Shown here piece by piece: positions 55,713 to 64,000 of a stretch of DNA of 64,000 nucleotides. Position numbers and translations under genes: made by a program. The notes below the pieces were generated by a model, which worked only from the letters and a program-made list of their open reading frames with translations, was not told the DNA's origin and searched no databases. Within the stretch, counting starts at the first letter, position 1; every line of letters starts with the position of its first letter. Source of the stretch: Methanosarcina sp. DH2 (GTDB lineage: Archaea > Halobacteriota > Methanosarcinia > Methanosarcinales > Methanosarcinaceae); contig NZ_WJBI01000001.1 of the NCBI RefSeq assembly GCF_020804225.1, forward strand, positions 478,659 through 542,658. The letters are read 5' to 3'.

Positions 55713-56870
55713 TTGATAGATAGAGAACAATTCTTCCGTGATGTTAATAAAATCGTTATTAAAATTGGAACTTCTTCGATCACCAGAAAGGGCTGCGACC
55801 ACACAAAGGAAAACTGCAACATTGACCCGGCCTTCATGGAAAGCATAGCTGCTCAGGTATCTGAGCTTCGGAAACAGGGAAAAGAAGTAATCCTTGTAAG
55901 TTCGGGAGCAATAGGTGTCGGACTTAACGAGCTGGGCATAGCCCCTAAACCTCGTGAAATCCCTATAAGGCAGGCAGCTGCAGCTGTTGGGCAGAGCATA
56001 CTGATGCAGGACTGGAGCAGGGCTTTTTCCAGATACGGGATGAAAGTAGCTCAGATGCTTCTCACCTATGAATTCTACTCCGATAGAATAACCTATCTTA
56101 ACCTGAGAAACAGCATCTCGACCCTTCTGGAATATGGTGTCGTCCCGATAATAAACGAAAATGACTGTACCTGTACAAACGAGATTGAAGCAATCTTCGG
56201 GGACAATGACAAACTCTCTGCAATGGTTGCAAGCAAAATTGATGCTGACCTACTGATCATCCTTTCGGATATTGACGGTCTCTTTGACAGGAACCCAAAA
56301 ACGCATAGTGATGCAAAACTTCTGACTCTTATAAAAAAGATCACACCTGAAATCGAAAGTTACGGGGGTGACCCTACAAGTTTCAAGGGCGTAGGAGGGA
56401 TGCGGACAAAGATAAAAGCTGCAAAGATCTGCAGCATGGCAGGCTGCTATGTCGTGATTGCAAATAGTGATGTAGGGGATGTTATTCTGAAGATTGTCTC
56501 CGGAGAAGAAATAGGAACTCTTTTTCTCGCTGAGAGGCATATTCAGAAAAACCGTGCTCGCTGGATTATTCTTGCCCGGGCTTCCGGTATTGTCCGCGTG
56601 GACTCAGGGGCAAAAGCTGCGGTTCTCAGGAAAAACAGTCTGCTCCCGGCAGGCGTTGTGGACGTTGAAGGGACATTTGATAGAGGGGATGTTGTAAAAC
56701 TCGAATGTGAAGGCAAAATCTTTGCAAAAGGGATAACAGACTATACCTCTGAAGAACTAATCAAAATAAAAGGAACTCATACAGACCAGATTGAAAGCAT
56801 TCTGGGCTATAATAATTATAACAACGTTATAAAAAAAGAAAACATTGGCATATTGGAAGAGTTAAACTGA
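55713..56870 (+). CDS. proB: Glutamate 5-kinase ProB with PUA domain
   Basis: ProB phosphorylates glutamate at the gamma position, the first and feedback-controlled step of proline synthesis. 385 residues from a TTG start behind AAGAGG. The kinase domain (about 1-265) has KIVIKIGTSSIT, VILVSSGAIGVGL, INENDC, FGDNDKLSAMVA and GGMRTKIKAAKI; the C-terminal PUA domain (about 280-370) has ARASGIVRVDSGAKAAV. A cysteine-containing insert near residues 28-36 (GCDHTKENC) is unusual. Gap to proA is 137 bases. Confidence 0.95.
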   Translation: MIDREQFFRDVNKIVIKIGTSSITRKGCDHTKENCNIDPAFMESIAAQVSELRKQGKEVILVSSGAIGVGLNELGIAPKPREIPIRQAAAAVGQSILMQDWSRAFSRYGMKVAQMLLTYEFYSDRITYLNLRNSISTLLEYGVVPIINENDCTCTNEIEAIFGDNDKLSAMVASKIDADLLIILSDIDGLFDRNPKTHSDAKLLTLIKKITPEIESYGGDPTSFKGVGGMRTKIKAAKICSMAGCYVVIANSDVGDVILKIVSGEEIGTLFLAERHIQKNRARWIILARASGIVRVDSGAKAAVLRKNSLLPAGVVDVEGTFDRGDVVKLECEGKIFAKGITDYTSEELIKIKGTHTDQIESILGYNNYNNVIKKENIGILEELN

Positions 56871-57021
56871 ACCTATCGGACTCAAGAAGAGTTCCCGGAT
56901 TGCCTCTGTCGCTTCGATTCCAAAATAATTCATTATTTAACAAGAAATTAGTAATGAATGAATTCAAAAATGAAGTTTTGTGAATATATTTCAGAATCAC
57001 AGTATTAATTCTGGAATCAAG

Positions 57022-57097
57022 CATCAGTCCTGGAAACAAGTATCAGTCCTGAAAACAAGTATCAGTCCTGAAAACAAGTATCAGTCCTGAAAACAAG
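57022..57097. repeat. Four tandem copies of a 19-bp unit between proB and proC
   Basis: TATCAGTCCTGAAAACAAG is repeated four times (first copy CATCAGTCCTGGAAACAAG). It separates proB from proC. Downstream, AACGCAT (57155-57161) and ATGCGTT (57166-57172) form a perfect seven-pair hairpin. Confidence 0.9.
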
Positions 57098-57267
57098 TAT
57101 GCCGATTTTGAGAGTTTGAACGGTAATATCGGGTTCTCTGGAGCTTCGACAGGTAACGCATGCAGATGCGTTTGAAATTAACCTCCGCAAATGGGTTTCT
57201 GAAGCATTCTCTTTCAAACTTATAGTTTATTTACAGTTACTTTTCTGGAAATAAGGAGATTTTACAT

Positions 57268-58080
57268 ATGACAGATAGAAAAATAGGATTCATCGGGGCA
57301 GGAAAAATGGGTTCTGCTCTCATGCAGGGCATCATTAAAGCCGGAATTGTAAAACCCGAAAATATAGGTGCAAGCGATGTATACGAGCCTTTTTTAAAAG
57401 AGCTACAGGCAAAGCTGGGAATCCGGATATCGACCGATAATGCTGTTATTGTCCGGGAATCGGATATTCTTATTCTTGCGGTAAAACCCCAGACCCTTGG
57501 CTCGGTGCTTTCAAATCTGAAAAATGAAATAACCTCAGAAAAACTCTTGATATCAATTGCTGCAGGAGTACCTCTTTCCACTTACGAGGATGCTCTTCTC
57601 GAAGGCACGAGGGTTGTGCGCGTTATGCCAAATATAGCAGCCACAGTCTCAGAGGCGGCCTCGGGAATTTCCCCTGGAAAGAACGCAACTCCCGAAGACC
57701 AGAAAGCTGCCCTTGAGATTTTTTCTGCGGTTGGCACAGCAGTCCAGGTGCCGGAATCTCTGATGGACGCCGTTACAGGGCTTTCGGGAAGCGGTCCTGC
57801 TTTCATTTTTCCGGTCATAGAGGCTATGGCTGACGGGGCGGTTCTTGAGGGGATGGACAGGAAAAGTGCCCTTACCCTTGCAGCTCAGACTGTACTGGGA
57901 GCCGCAAAAATGGCACTTGAAACAGGCATGCACCCCGGAGAACTCAAAGATATGGTTACATCTCCCGCCGGAACTACTATTCAGGGGATTCACGCCCTCG
58001 AAGAAGCCGGAATAAGAGCTGCCTTTATGAATGCTGTCATAAAAGCAAGTGAACGCTCCAAGGAACTTGGGAAGAAATAA
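57268..58080 (+). CDS. proC: Pyrroline-5-carboxylate reductase ProC
   Basis: ProC reduces pyrroline-5-carboxylate to proline with NAD(P)H. The 270-residue protein has the N-terminal Rossmann motif GFIGAGKMGSALMQGI, AVKPQTL, VVRVMPNIAATV, and the C-terminal family signature VTSPAGTTIQGIHALEE. AAGGAGA precedes the ATG at good distance. It completes the proline pathway begun by proA and proB; the 397-base gap with tandem repeats may mean a separate promoter. Confidence 0.96.
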   Translation: MTDRKIGFIGAGKMGSALMQGIIKAGIVKPENIGASDVYEPFLKELQAKLGIRISTDNAVIVRESDILILAVKPQTLGSVLSNLKNEITSEKLLISIAAGVPLSTYEDALLEGTRVVRVMPNIAATVSEAASGISPGKNATPEDQKAALEIFSAVGTAVQVPESLMDAVTGLSGSGPAFIFPVIEAMADGAVLEGMDRKSALTLAAQTVLGAAKMALETGMHPGELKDMVTSPAGTTIQGIHALEEAGIRAAFMNAVIKASERSKELGKK

Positions 58081-58175
58081 AATCAGCTTCTTTCCTTCTC
58101 TTAATTTTCACTCATTCTATTTCTTTTTTCATTTATTCTGCTTCTTTTTTTCATTCATTCTGCTTCTTTTTTATA
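58081..58175 (+). terminator. T-rich termination zone after proC
   Basis: The bases after the proC stop are a run of T-rich tracts with the block TTTTTTCATT(T/C)ATTCTGCTTC repeated twice. Archaeal transcription ends efficiently on such T tracts. Confidence 0.5.
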
Positions 58176-58319
58176 AGTTTTCAAAGCGTAAATTTCTTAA
58201 GATAAAATTGGGTTTTCGAGACAAATTTTTCTTTTTTCTGCTTTCTGGCATTCTTTCTGCTATTTTTCTCTAATTTTTTTCAAATAGTTAATGATCAATT
58301 ATTATAGATACAGATAAAT

Positions 58320-58328
58320 TTTATATAT
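58320..58328 (+). promoter_or_regulatory. TATA box before the second candidate structured RNA
   Basis: AAATTTTATATATC is a strong archaeal-type TATA element; transcription would start near 58350 and run into the hairpin-rich region 58573-58700. Confidence 0.45.
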
Positions 58329-58349
58329 CAGTGGTTTCAATATTACTTT

Positions 58350-58760
58350 CTACCTGACAATTAAGCTAAGCATGCATAACTGAGGTTAATGGGGGTTATA
58401 CTTCATATTGCATGCCTGGGTTTCAGTTCTGAAGATACTCTTATCTCAGTGTATCAATATTCAGGTTCCTGGAGTTATGAATTTTCCATTCATAGCTACA
58501 TGCGTCAGTGAACTTGGAATCATGATAACTGTAAAACTGAGACGAGAACGAGCTGAACATAAATTGCGATGAATTATGGCGAAATGGAGTCCTGGACCTT
58601 CTCCTTTCGCCATGGGGGATCTCTTATGGGGGTAAGAGGTTCCTCTTCAAATTCTTTTACATAAGGCGGGAATACCCTCTTTCTCGACTCTGAAAGAGGC
58701 AGGTGGGAATAGCCTACTGAATATAGCCCGAAAACCTGCTCTCTGCGAGGCTCCTATATG
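58350..58760 (+). ncRNA. Candidate structured non-coding RNA with three strong hairpins
   Basis: A gene-free stretch of about 400 bases with three consecutive strong hairpins. H1: ATGGCGAAA (58576-58584) with TTTCGCCAT (58605-58613), extended inward by GGAG/CTCC. H2: CTCTTA (58621-58626) with TAAGAG (58633-58638) around TGGGGG, extended by AT/wobble pairs. H3: CCTCTTTC (58676-58683) with GAAAGAGG (58692-58699). A TATA box lies upstream, T tracts at 58813-58843 downstream. No reading frame makes sense. The end is uncertain; the strand is inferred from the promoter. Family not recognised. It could alternatively be a 3' structure of the convergent peroxiredoxin mRNA. Confidence 0.45.
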
Positions 58761-58831
58761 AAAGATAAAACCCCTATCTAAAATAAAACCCCTATCTAAA
58801 AAATAAAATAACGTTTTTTACTGTTTTTAAG

Positions 58832-59491
58832 TTATTTTTTGCTATCTTTTTTCAGGCAGATAAACCAATCAAGGCAGCACCTGCCTTCTTCTTCCTTCCC
58901 AAGCCTTTCTTTCACTCCTTCCATTGTATTCGGAGCCGGAATGATTACGTCATCTCCTGGCTGCCAGTTAGCCGGGGTTGCGACTTTTTCAGCCGCATTT
59001 TTCTGCAGAGCAATCACAATTCTCTTGATCTCCTGCATATTCCTTCCGGTTGACTGCGGATAGTAGAGTATTGTCCTGACTTTTGCCTCAGGATCAATAA
59101 TAAATACGGCTCTTACAGCCTGCGTGGTCGAGGCTTTTGGCTGGATCATGCCGTATTTCTTCGCGACATCCATCTTCAGGTCTTCTATCACCGGGAATTT
59201 GATCTCGAGATTTTTCATCCCTTTATATTCGATTTTCTCTTCTATTCGCTTCAGCCAGGCAATATGGGAAAAGACGCTGTCTATGGAGAGACCTATAAGT
59301 TCAGTGTTCATTTCCCTGAACTCGTCCTGCATACTGGCAAAGGTCATAAATTCTGTAGTGCATACGGGAGTAAAGTCTGCAGGATGGCTGAATAGAATAA
59401 CCCATTTCCCTTTATAATCATCCGGGAAATTGATTGTTCCCTGTGTTGTCACTGCAGTAAACGAAGGGGCATCCTCTCCAATGAGAGGCAT
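58832..59491 (-). CDS. Peroxiredoxin, archaeal Prx6 (1-Cys/AhpC) type
   Basis: This enzyme reduces hydrogen peroxide and alkyl peroxides. 219 residues with the active-site block SHPADFTPVCTTE (peroxidatic Cys44), the conserved Arg in AVRAVFIIDPEAKVRTILYYP, and the extended C-terminal arm typical of the archaeal Prx6 group. Extra cysteines at the end (RCCLDWFICL) may serve as resolving thiols, as in related archaeal decameric enzymes. Monocistronic, minus strand. Confidence 0.94.
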   Translation of the reverse strand: MPLIGEDAPSFTAVTTQGTINFPDDYKGKWVILFSHPADFTPVCTTEFMTFASMQDEFREMNTELIGLSIDSVFSHIAWLKRIEEKIEYKGMKNLEIKFPVIEDLKMDVAKKYGMIQPKASTTQAVRAVFIIDPEAKVRTILYYPQSTGRNMQEIKRIVIALQKNAAEKVATPANWQPGDDVIIPAPNTMEGVKERLGKEEEGRCCLDWFICLKKDSKK

Positions 59492-59822
59492 GTGTATCTG
59501 CTCGGATGTTGCTTCTATTATGTTCTCACCTCATACTTTAGGTTGCAATCTTTTTACGTTATCAAAAGCGCAATTTCAGGCTACCGGTACTTAATCCTGA
59601 AAAGTACTATCTATTCCCTTAATCGTCCCCATAAACTACCTAACTATTATTTCCCGTTGTTATATATCTCTTACCAATAACGGGAAAAAGCCCCCTTTTC
59701 TGGAAATACTGCTTTTATAATCTCTTTTTATAATATTTCCACTTATCTTCTGAATATGTCTCATGCTCTTTTTTGTCTGGAAAGCAATTTATGCAAGCAA
59801 CTCCTTTTTGTATGGGGGTTAA

Positions 59823-60803
59823 ATGAGAGAGTTTTCTCGGCCGAAGGTTGTCGTTAGCAGGTGCCTTGAGTTCGATCACTGCCGATATAACGGAGATATG
59901 ATTAGCAGTCATGTTGTGGCAAAACTTAAGAAGTACGTTGATTTCCTGCCTGTCTGTGCAGAAGTAGAAATAGGGCTTGGAGTCCCAAGAAATCCGGTGA
60001 GGATAATCCTTGACAGAGGAGAAAACAGACTTGTTCAGCCCTCGAGCGGGAAGGATGTCACTGAGAAAATGAAAACTTTCTGTACCTGTTTCCTTGACTC
60101 TATAGAAGATGTGGACGGTTTCATAATGAAGTTCAGGTCTCCCTCCTGCGGGCTCAAGGATGTGAAGGTTTACCCGTCTGTTGAGGGAAAAGGGGCAGTT
60201 GGAAAAACGTCGGGATATTTTGGGGGTGCGGTTCTGGAAAGGTACTCTTTCCTTGCTATTGAGGACGAAGGTAGGCTCCGCAATGCCCGGATAAAAGAAC
60301 ATTTTCTCACAAAACTCTTTACACTGGCAGCTTTTCGGAAGGTAAAGTCCGAAGGTAATATGAAAGATCTGATAAGTTTCCACACGGAGAACAAACTGCT
60401 TCTCATGGCTTATAATCAGGCAGAACTCCGTAAATTAGGCGAGATTGCTGCAAACAGAGAGGGCAAGCCTTTCAAAGAGCTGGCTTCCGACTATGAGAAA
60501 CATCTGTACAGTGCTCTCTCCAGTGCTCCAAGATACACCTCCATCATCAATGTGTTAATGCATGCATTCGGGCATTTTTCGGATAAACTTTCGAGCGGTG
60601 AGAAAACCCTATTTTTGGACTGGGTTGAGAAGTACAGGGAAGGAAGGGCTTCTCTCTGTCCTGCAATAAACACAATCAGGTCATGGATCATACGTTTTGA
60701 GAATAGCTACCTTATGCATCAGACCTTTTTCGAACCATATCCTGAAGATCTGATGGAAGTGGATCCGATAGAGTCCCACTTAAGAGAAGATCTCTGGAAA
60801 TAG
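59823..60803 (+). CDS. DUF523–DUF1722 fusion protein
   Basis: 326 residues. The N-terminal DUF523 (about 8-150) has SRCLEFDHCRYNG and the cysteine motif RSPSCGLKDVKVY; the C-terminal DUF1722 (about 185-300) has FHTENKLLLMAYNQ, LMHAFGHFSDKLS and EKYREG. This arrangement is the YbgA/YbbK type, often found near photolyases in bacteria, but its activity is unknown. The cysteines could hold a metal or cluster. The gene precedes a secreted transglutaminase-like protein by 36 bases and is probably co-transcribed. Confidence 0.85.
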   Translation: MREFSRPKVVVSRCLEFDHCRYNGDMISSHVVAKLKKYVDFLPVCAEVEIGLGVPRNPVRIILDRGENRLVQPSSGKDVTEKMKTFCTCFLDSIEDVDGFIMKFRSPSCGLKDVKVYPSVEGKGAVGKTSGYFGGAVLERYSFLAIEDEGRLRNARIKEHFLTKLFTLAAFRKVKSEGNMKDLISFHTENKLLLMAYNQAELRKLGEIAANREGKPFKELASDYEKHLYSALSSAPRYTSIINVLMHAFGHFSDKLSSGEKTLFLDWVEKYREGRASLCPAINTIRSWIIRFENSYLMHQTFFEPYPEDLMEVDPIESHLREDLWK

Positions 60804-60838
60804 GACTTTATTAAGGTATTTGTGGGTGGGCGCTAAGT

Positions 60839-61930
60839 ATGAAAGCTAGAATTAAACTGATTTTTCTTTTCTTACTCGTTTATCTGGCCGGGGTTCTTTT
60901 CTTCTGGCCTTTTTCTGAGGTCTCCGGGGATTCTGGCAACGAAGGAATTCAGAAGAGCCTGCTGGAAGCAGAAAATGAAAATATTGAGATTTCTGATAGT
61001 CTGGTCACGGAAGAGTCAATAGCACCAGGGGAATCTTCCAGAACCTACTCATGGAACTATGAAGGCTACCGATGGCATCTTACTTTACTGCTTGACGATA
61101 AGCTCTATGATGCTTACAAGTCAAGGACGCGCAAAAGGGATTATGACCTTTTTGCCTCTGATCCGTATGATGACTGGTTGATTAAAAGTATTGCAGATAC
61201 TCTCTTTTCCCTTTCAAAGGAGTACGGACTTGAAGAAAACAAGGTGCCGGGTCTTTGTGTTTCTTTTATCCAGTCACTGAACTACACATCAGACTTTGCA
61301 AGTTCCGGATATGACCAGTACCCTCGTTTTCCTTATGAGACCCTTTATGATAATGGGGGGGACTGTGAGGATACCTCCATCCTTTCCGTAGCAATCCTGC
61401 AGGAGATGGGATACGATGTCGTCCTCCTCGAACTCCCGGAGCATATGGCTCTCGGAATAAGATGTGACTCCAAACAGGAGGGCAGGGGTTTCGAATATAA
61501 AAACAATCGTTACTACTATCTGGAAACTACGGGGAGCAACTGGCAGATAGGAGAGATGCCTGTAGAGTACAAGGACGATCCAGTTCAGGTCATCCCTGTG
61601 TACAGAAGACCCCTTGTAAATCTTGATTTCAAAGCCCAGTGCGAGTACTCGCAAAAAGAAGGGGTCGTGGATGTTAATGTCACTTTGAGAAACGTAGGTT
61701 CCGAAATAGCTGAAAATACCACCGTTTATGTTGCCCTTCAGGCTGATGACGAGAATAGGGTATGGGATCAGATAGAAAGTGATCCTGTTAAAGTCGAACC
61801 GGAAGGAGCTTATCAATTTGCTGCAAAAGGGCTCAGAGTGCCTGGGGGAGAGACTTTCAGGGTATACGTGCGGGCTATCGGTGAAAACCTGTTCTCTGAA
61901 GAGATAATGAGTGAGTGGGTAAGTATCTGA
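60839..61930 (+). CDS. Membrane-anchored transglutaminase-like protein with C-terminal CARDB-like domain
   Basis: 363 residues. An N-terminal hydrophobic helix (LIFLFLLVYLAGVLFFW) anchors or exports it. The middle is a transglutaminase-like cysteine-protease fold with the catalytic Cys in DNGGDCEDTSIL, His in LELPEHMALGI and a downstream acidic residue in YYLETTGSNW. The C-terminal 90 residues (DVNVTLRNVGSEIAENTTVYV) resemble a CARDB-type beta-sandwich. It probably cleaves or cross-links peptides at the cell surface. No substrate is suggested by the neighbours. Confidence 0.8.
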   Translation: MKARIKLIFLFLLVYLAGVLFFWPFSEVSGDSGNEGIQKSLLEAENENIEISDSLVTEESIAPGESSRTYSWNYEGYRWHLTLLLDDKLYDAYKSRTRKRDYDLFASDPYDDWLIKSIADTLFSLSKEYGLEENKVPGLCVSFIQSLNYTSDFASSGYDQYPRFPYETLYDNGGDCEDTSILSVAILQEMGYDVVLLELPEHMALGIRCDSKQEGRGFEYKNNRYYYLETTGSNWQIGEMPVEYKDDPVQVIPVYRRPLVNLDFKAQCEYSQKEGVVDVNVTLRNVGSEIAENTTVYVALQADDENRVWDQIESDPVKVEPEGAYQFAAKGLRVPGGETFRVYVRAIGENLFSEEIMSEWVSI

Positions 61931-62164
61931 TAGAACGTTGATAGAAAGTCTTTCTTGATTCACAGGTTAAGTTTAAAGCCTGAAATCTCGATGACTTCGA
62001 CAAACTCAGCAAACTGGTGAGTTACTTATAAATCGTATATAATCAATCCATTATATGGGGAAAATCATATAAAATCCGGTATAATTAAACGGAACCCGGT
62101 AAATTAGACGGTCGGATATCTTTCAGGTAACCCCGGGTGTTTTCCTGGAGTGGAGGTAGTTATA

Positions 62165-62344
62165 ATGAAGAAACTGTACAGGTCAAAGAGAAGCAGGATT
62201 ATTGCCGGTGTATGTGGGGGCATAGGCGAATACCTTGGTGTAGACCCTACGCTTATAAGGCTTTTATGGGTCCTCCTTTCTCTGCAAGGGATTGGAATAG
62301 TTGGCTATGTTATAGCCTGGATCATAATTCCCGAAGAGCCTTAA
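62165..62344 (+). CDS. PspC domain small membrane protein
   Basis: 59 residues that are a single PspC domain: LYRSKRSRIIAGVCGGIGEY, then LGVDPTLIRLLWVLLSL and a hydrophobic helix ending IIIPEEP. PspC proteins respond to membrane stress in bacteria; the archaeal role is not known. ATG 62165 follows an excellent GGAGGT seven bases upstream. Confidence 0.93.
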   Translation: MKKLYRSKRSRIIAGVCGGIGEYLGVDPTLIRLLWVLLSLQGIGIVGYVIAWIIIPEEP

Positions 62345-62540
62345 AATCCAGGAGCTTTCAGGTTACTGAAATGACTCTACCTTTCTAAACAAACCTGCAG
62401 TATTACTTCTGCAATACTTTTTTTGCAAGTTAAAATCCCGGAAAAGATTTCGGGAATTTTTCTATTTTTCTGTTTACCGGTAGCTTCCAGTTTACTGATG
62501 GCTGACTGCCTGGATTCTAATTCCCGAAACTTGAGGATTT

Positions 62541-63806
62541 TTACTGGTTGAAAAGCTGGTCCACAAACCATTCGGGATCGAATTTTTTAAGGTCTTCGTA
62601 GCCCTGGCCTATCCCGAAAAAGAGAATCGGTTTGCCTGTAATGTAGGCAATTGATATGGCAGCTCCTCCTTTGGCATCGGCGTCGATTTTTGTAAGGATG
62701 GACCCGTCAATCGGGACAGCATCATTAAACTGAGAAGCTCTTTCTACTGCATCGTTTCCAGCTACGGCTTCATCCACGAAGATAATAAGGTCCGGAGAAC
62801 TAACCCTGCAGATTTTCTCCATCTGGGCCATAAGGTTCATGTTTGTGTGCATGCGGCCTGCCGTATCAGAGAGCACAAAATCTATTTTATGTGCTTTTGC
62901 ATACTGGACAGCATCATAAATAACAGCTGCGGGGTCGGCTCCGGCCTGATGCTTGATCATCTTTACCCCAAGTCTGCTTGCATGAATCCCCAGCTGGTCA
63001 ATAGCGCCTGCCCTGAACGTGTCTCCTGCAGCAAGAATTACGGAATAACCAGATTTAAGCAGTCTATGCGTCATCTTTGAAATGGATGTTGTTTTTCCGG
63101 TTCCGTTAATCCCTACAAAGACTATATGAACCGGTTTTTGCCGGTTCCTTACATAATCATCAAAATCAAAGGTATTAGCAGATACAATATCAAGGATTGC
63201 TTTCTTCAGAGCTGCCTCAACTATCTCTCCGGTATTACTTCCAATCCTTTTTGTAGTACCTGTAAGCTGGTCTTTCACGGACTCGACAACAGCCTCGGAA
63301 ACCGACAGGGCAAGATCACTTTCCAGAAGGCCCATTTCGAGTTCCCAGAGGGGCTCTTCCAGGTCTTTAGCATCCAGATATACTTCCCTGTTAAACACGA
63401 GAGCTTTAGCTTTCTGAGCAAACCCTACTTTCGGGATGACCTTTTTGAAAAAAGACTTTTTCTCTTCGGGAGATTTTTCCTCTTCTACTTTTTTCTCTTC
63501 AGCCTTTTTTCTGCTTTCAACTTTTTTCCTGTATTCAACTTTCTTCACATCCTCTACTGAAACACGGGCGATTTCCTGAGAAACAGTTGTTCCAGTTTCG
63601 GCTCCGGGGCTTTCTTCTTTCAGGGCAGCCTCGATGGTTTCCTCTTCAATTATCGGTTCAATTTCCTCTTCAAGGCTTTCTTCGCTTTCAGGCACCTGCT
63701 CAACAATTACTGGTTCGACTTCTACTGCCTTTTCATCGATCGTTTTGCTGAGTGCCTTCTTAAAACTCCCAAGTTTCTCTTTAAATTTGTTGAACACAGG
63801 ATCCAT
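62541..63806 (-). CDS. ftsY: Signal recognition particle receptor FtsY
   Basis: FtsY docks SRP-ribosome complexes at the membrane and, with SRP54, hydrolyses GTP. The 421-residue protein has an acidic, Glu-rich N-terminal region (1-115) for membrane association, then the NG domain: G1 GINGTGKTT (residues 233-240), DTFRAGAIDQL, G3 DTAGRMHTN, G4 TKIDADAKGG and the closing GIGQGYEDLKKFD. The start is followed by alternative in-frame Met codons, but ATG 63806 gives the natural acidic region. Minus strand, alone. Confidence 0.96.
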   Translation of the reverse strand: MDPVFNKFKEKLGSFKKALSKTIDEKAVEVEPVIVEQVPESEESLEEEIEPIIEEETIEAALKEESPGAETGTTVSQEIARVSVEDVKKVEYRKKVESRKKAEEKKVEEEKSPEEKKSFFKKVIPKVGFAQKAKALVFNREVYLDAKDLEEPLWELEMGLLESDLALSVSEAVVESVKDQLTGTTKRIGSNTGEIVEAALKKAILDIVSANTFDFDDYVRNRQKPVHIVFVGINGTGKTTSISKMTHRLLKSGYSVILAAGDTFRAGAIDQLGIHASRLGVKMIKHQAGADPAAVIYDAVQYAKAHKIDFVLSDTAGRMHTNMNLMAQMEKICRVSSPDLIIFVDEAVAGNDAVERASQFNDAVPIDGSILTKIDADAKGGAAISIAYITGKPILFFGIGQGYEDLKKFDPEWFVDQLFNQ

Positions 63807-63925
63807 CCCGAAAAGATTCCGTAAAAAATAGGTAATTGAGGTTTAATGTAGTAATTGAAATCAGTAAGCAATTATCAGTTAGGTAATTAGAGTTAATGAA
63901 ATTAATGAAATTTGAAATTATTCAA

Positions 63926-64000
63926 GTTAATGATATATTTATTTAAGTTAATGATATATTTATTTAAGTTAATGATATATTTATTTAAGTTAATGATATA
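63926..64000. repeat. Tandem 21-bp AT-rich repeat at the window edge
   Basis: GTTAATGATATATTTATTTAA is repeated perfectly with starts at 63926, 63947, 63968 and 63989, the last copy cut by the window end. It lies upstream of ftsY. The array probably continues outside. Confidence 0.9.

Overview
The window looks like a chromosomal segment of a Methanosarcina species (methanogenic archaeon, phylum Euryarchaeota/Halobacteriota). Reasons: a class II photolyase whose sequence I recognise as very close to the structurally studied M. mazei enzyme, coenzyme F390 synthetase, archaeal aSUI1, NreA with a C-terminal PIP box, an AglD-like glycosyltransferase, DUF356, moderate GC, long AT-rich intergenic stretches, TATA-box promoters and short tandem repeats between genes. 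No rRNA, tRNA, CRISPR array, intact insertion sequence or prophage was found.

Layout. 1-7 kb: bacterial-type seryl-tRNA synthetase bracketed by two diverged direct repeats, then a four-gene minus-strand glucan operon (GH57-like, GH57, ACT/V4R sensor-like protein, GH15) coupled by overlaps. 8-14 kb: purL, a small winged-helix regulator, aSUI1, an HTH regulator overlapping NreA, purC. 14.7-18.4 kb: AAA ATPase/metallo-hydrolase pair and photolyase. 18.6-26 kb: small membrane proteins, a Bcp peroxiredoxin, a T4-endonuclease-V-like protein, a zinc-finger-wHTH / AhpD-like / zinc-finger-wHTH trio and F390 synthetase. 26-32 kb: NikR, ArsR, AglD-like glycosyltransferase and a DUF2298 membrane protein. 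32-41.5 kb: aldehyde dehydrogenase, DUF3303 with an overlapping small ORF, a frameshifted small membrane gene, FAD oxidoreductase, P-type ATPase, cation/proton antiporter, CBS protein. 41.6-46.2 kb: Agl23-like protein, MoaD/MoeA, two CrcB fluoride channel subunits, a tiny basic protein. 46.6-53.3 kb: YkgJ cluster protein, ArfC (riboflavin/F420 route), CBS/USP/amidohydrolase string, a candidate structured RNA, DUF167, Toprim, DUF356. 54-58 kb: proA-proB-proC. 58-64 kb: second candidate structured RNA, 1-Cys-type peroxiredoxin, DUF523-DUF1722 protein, secreted transglutaminase-like protein, PspC, FtsY.

Themes. Housekeeping genes (serS, purL, purC, pro genes, ftsY, aSUI1) are interleaved with stress/repair functions (photolyase, Pyr_excise-like, NreA, two peroxiredoxins, USP) and surface glycosylation (AglD-like, DUF2298, Agl23). 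The most unusual items are the glucan operon with a GH57 homologue lacking its acid/base Asp and an embedded V4R protein; two intergenic regions with strong nested or serial hairpins behind plausible TATA boxes; two genes whose best start, judged by protein alignment and Shine-Dalgarno position, is ATA; and unreported small genes (57 aa basic protein, 43 aa ORF, a 66-residue membrane protein broken by one base).
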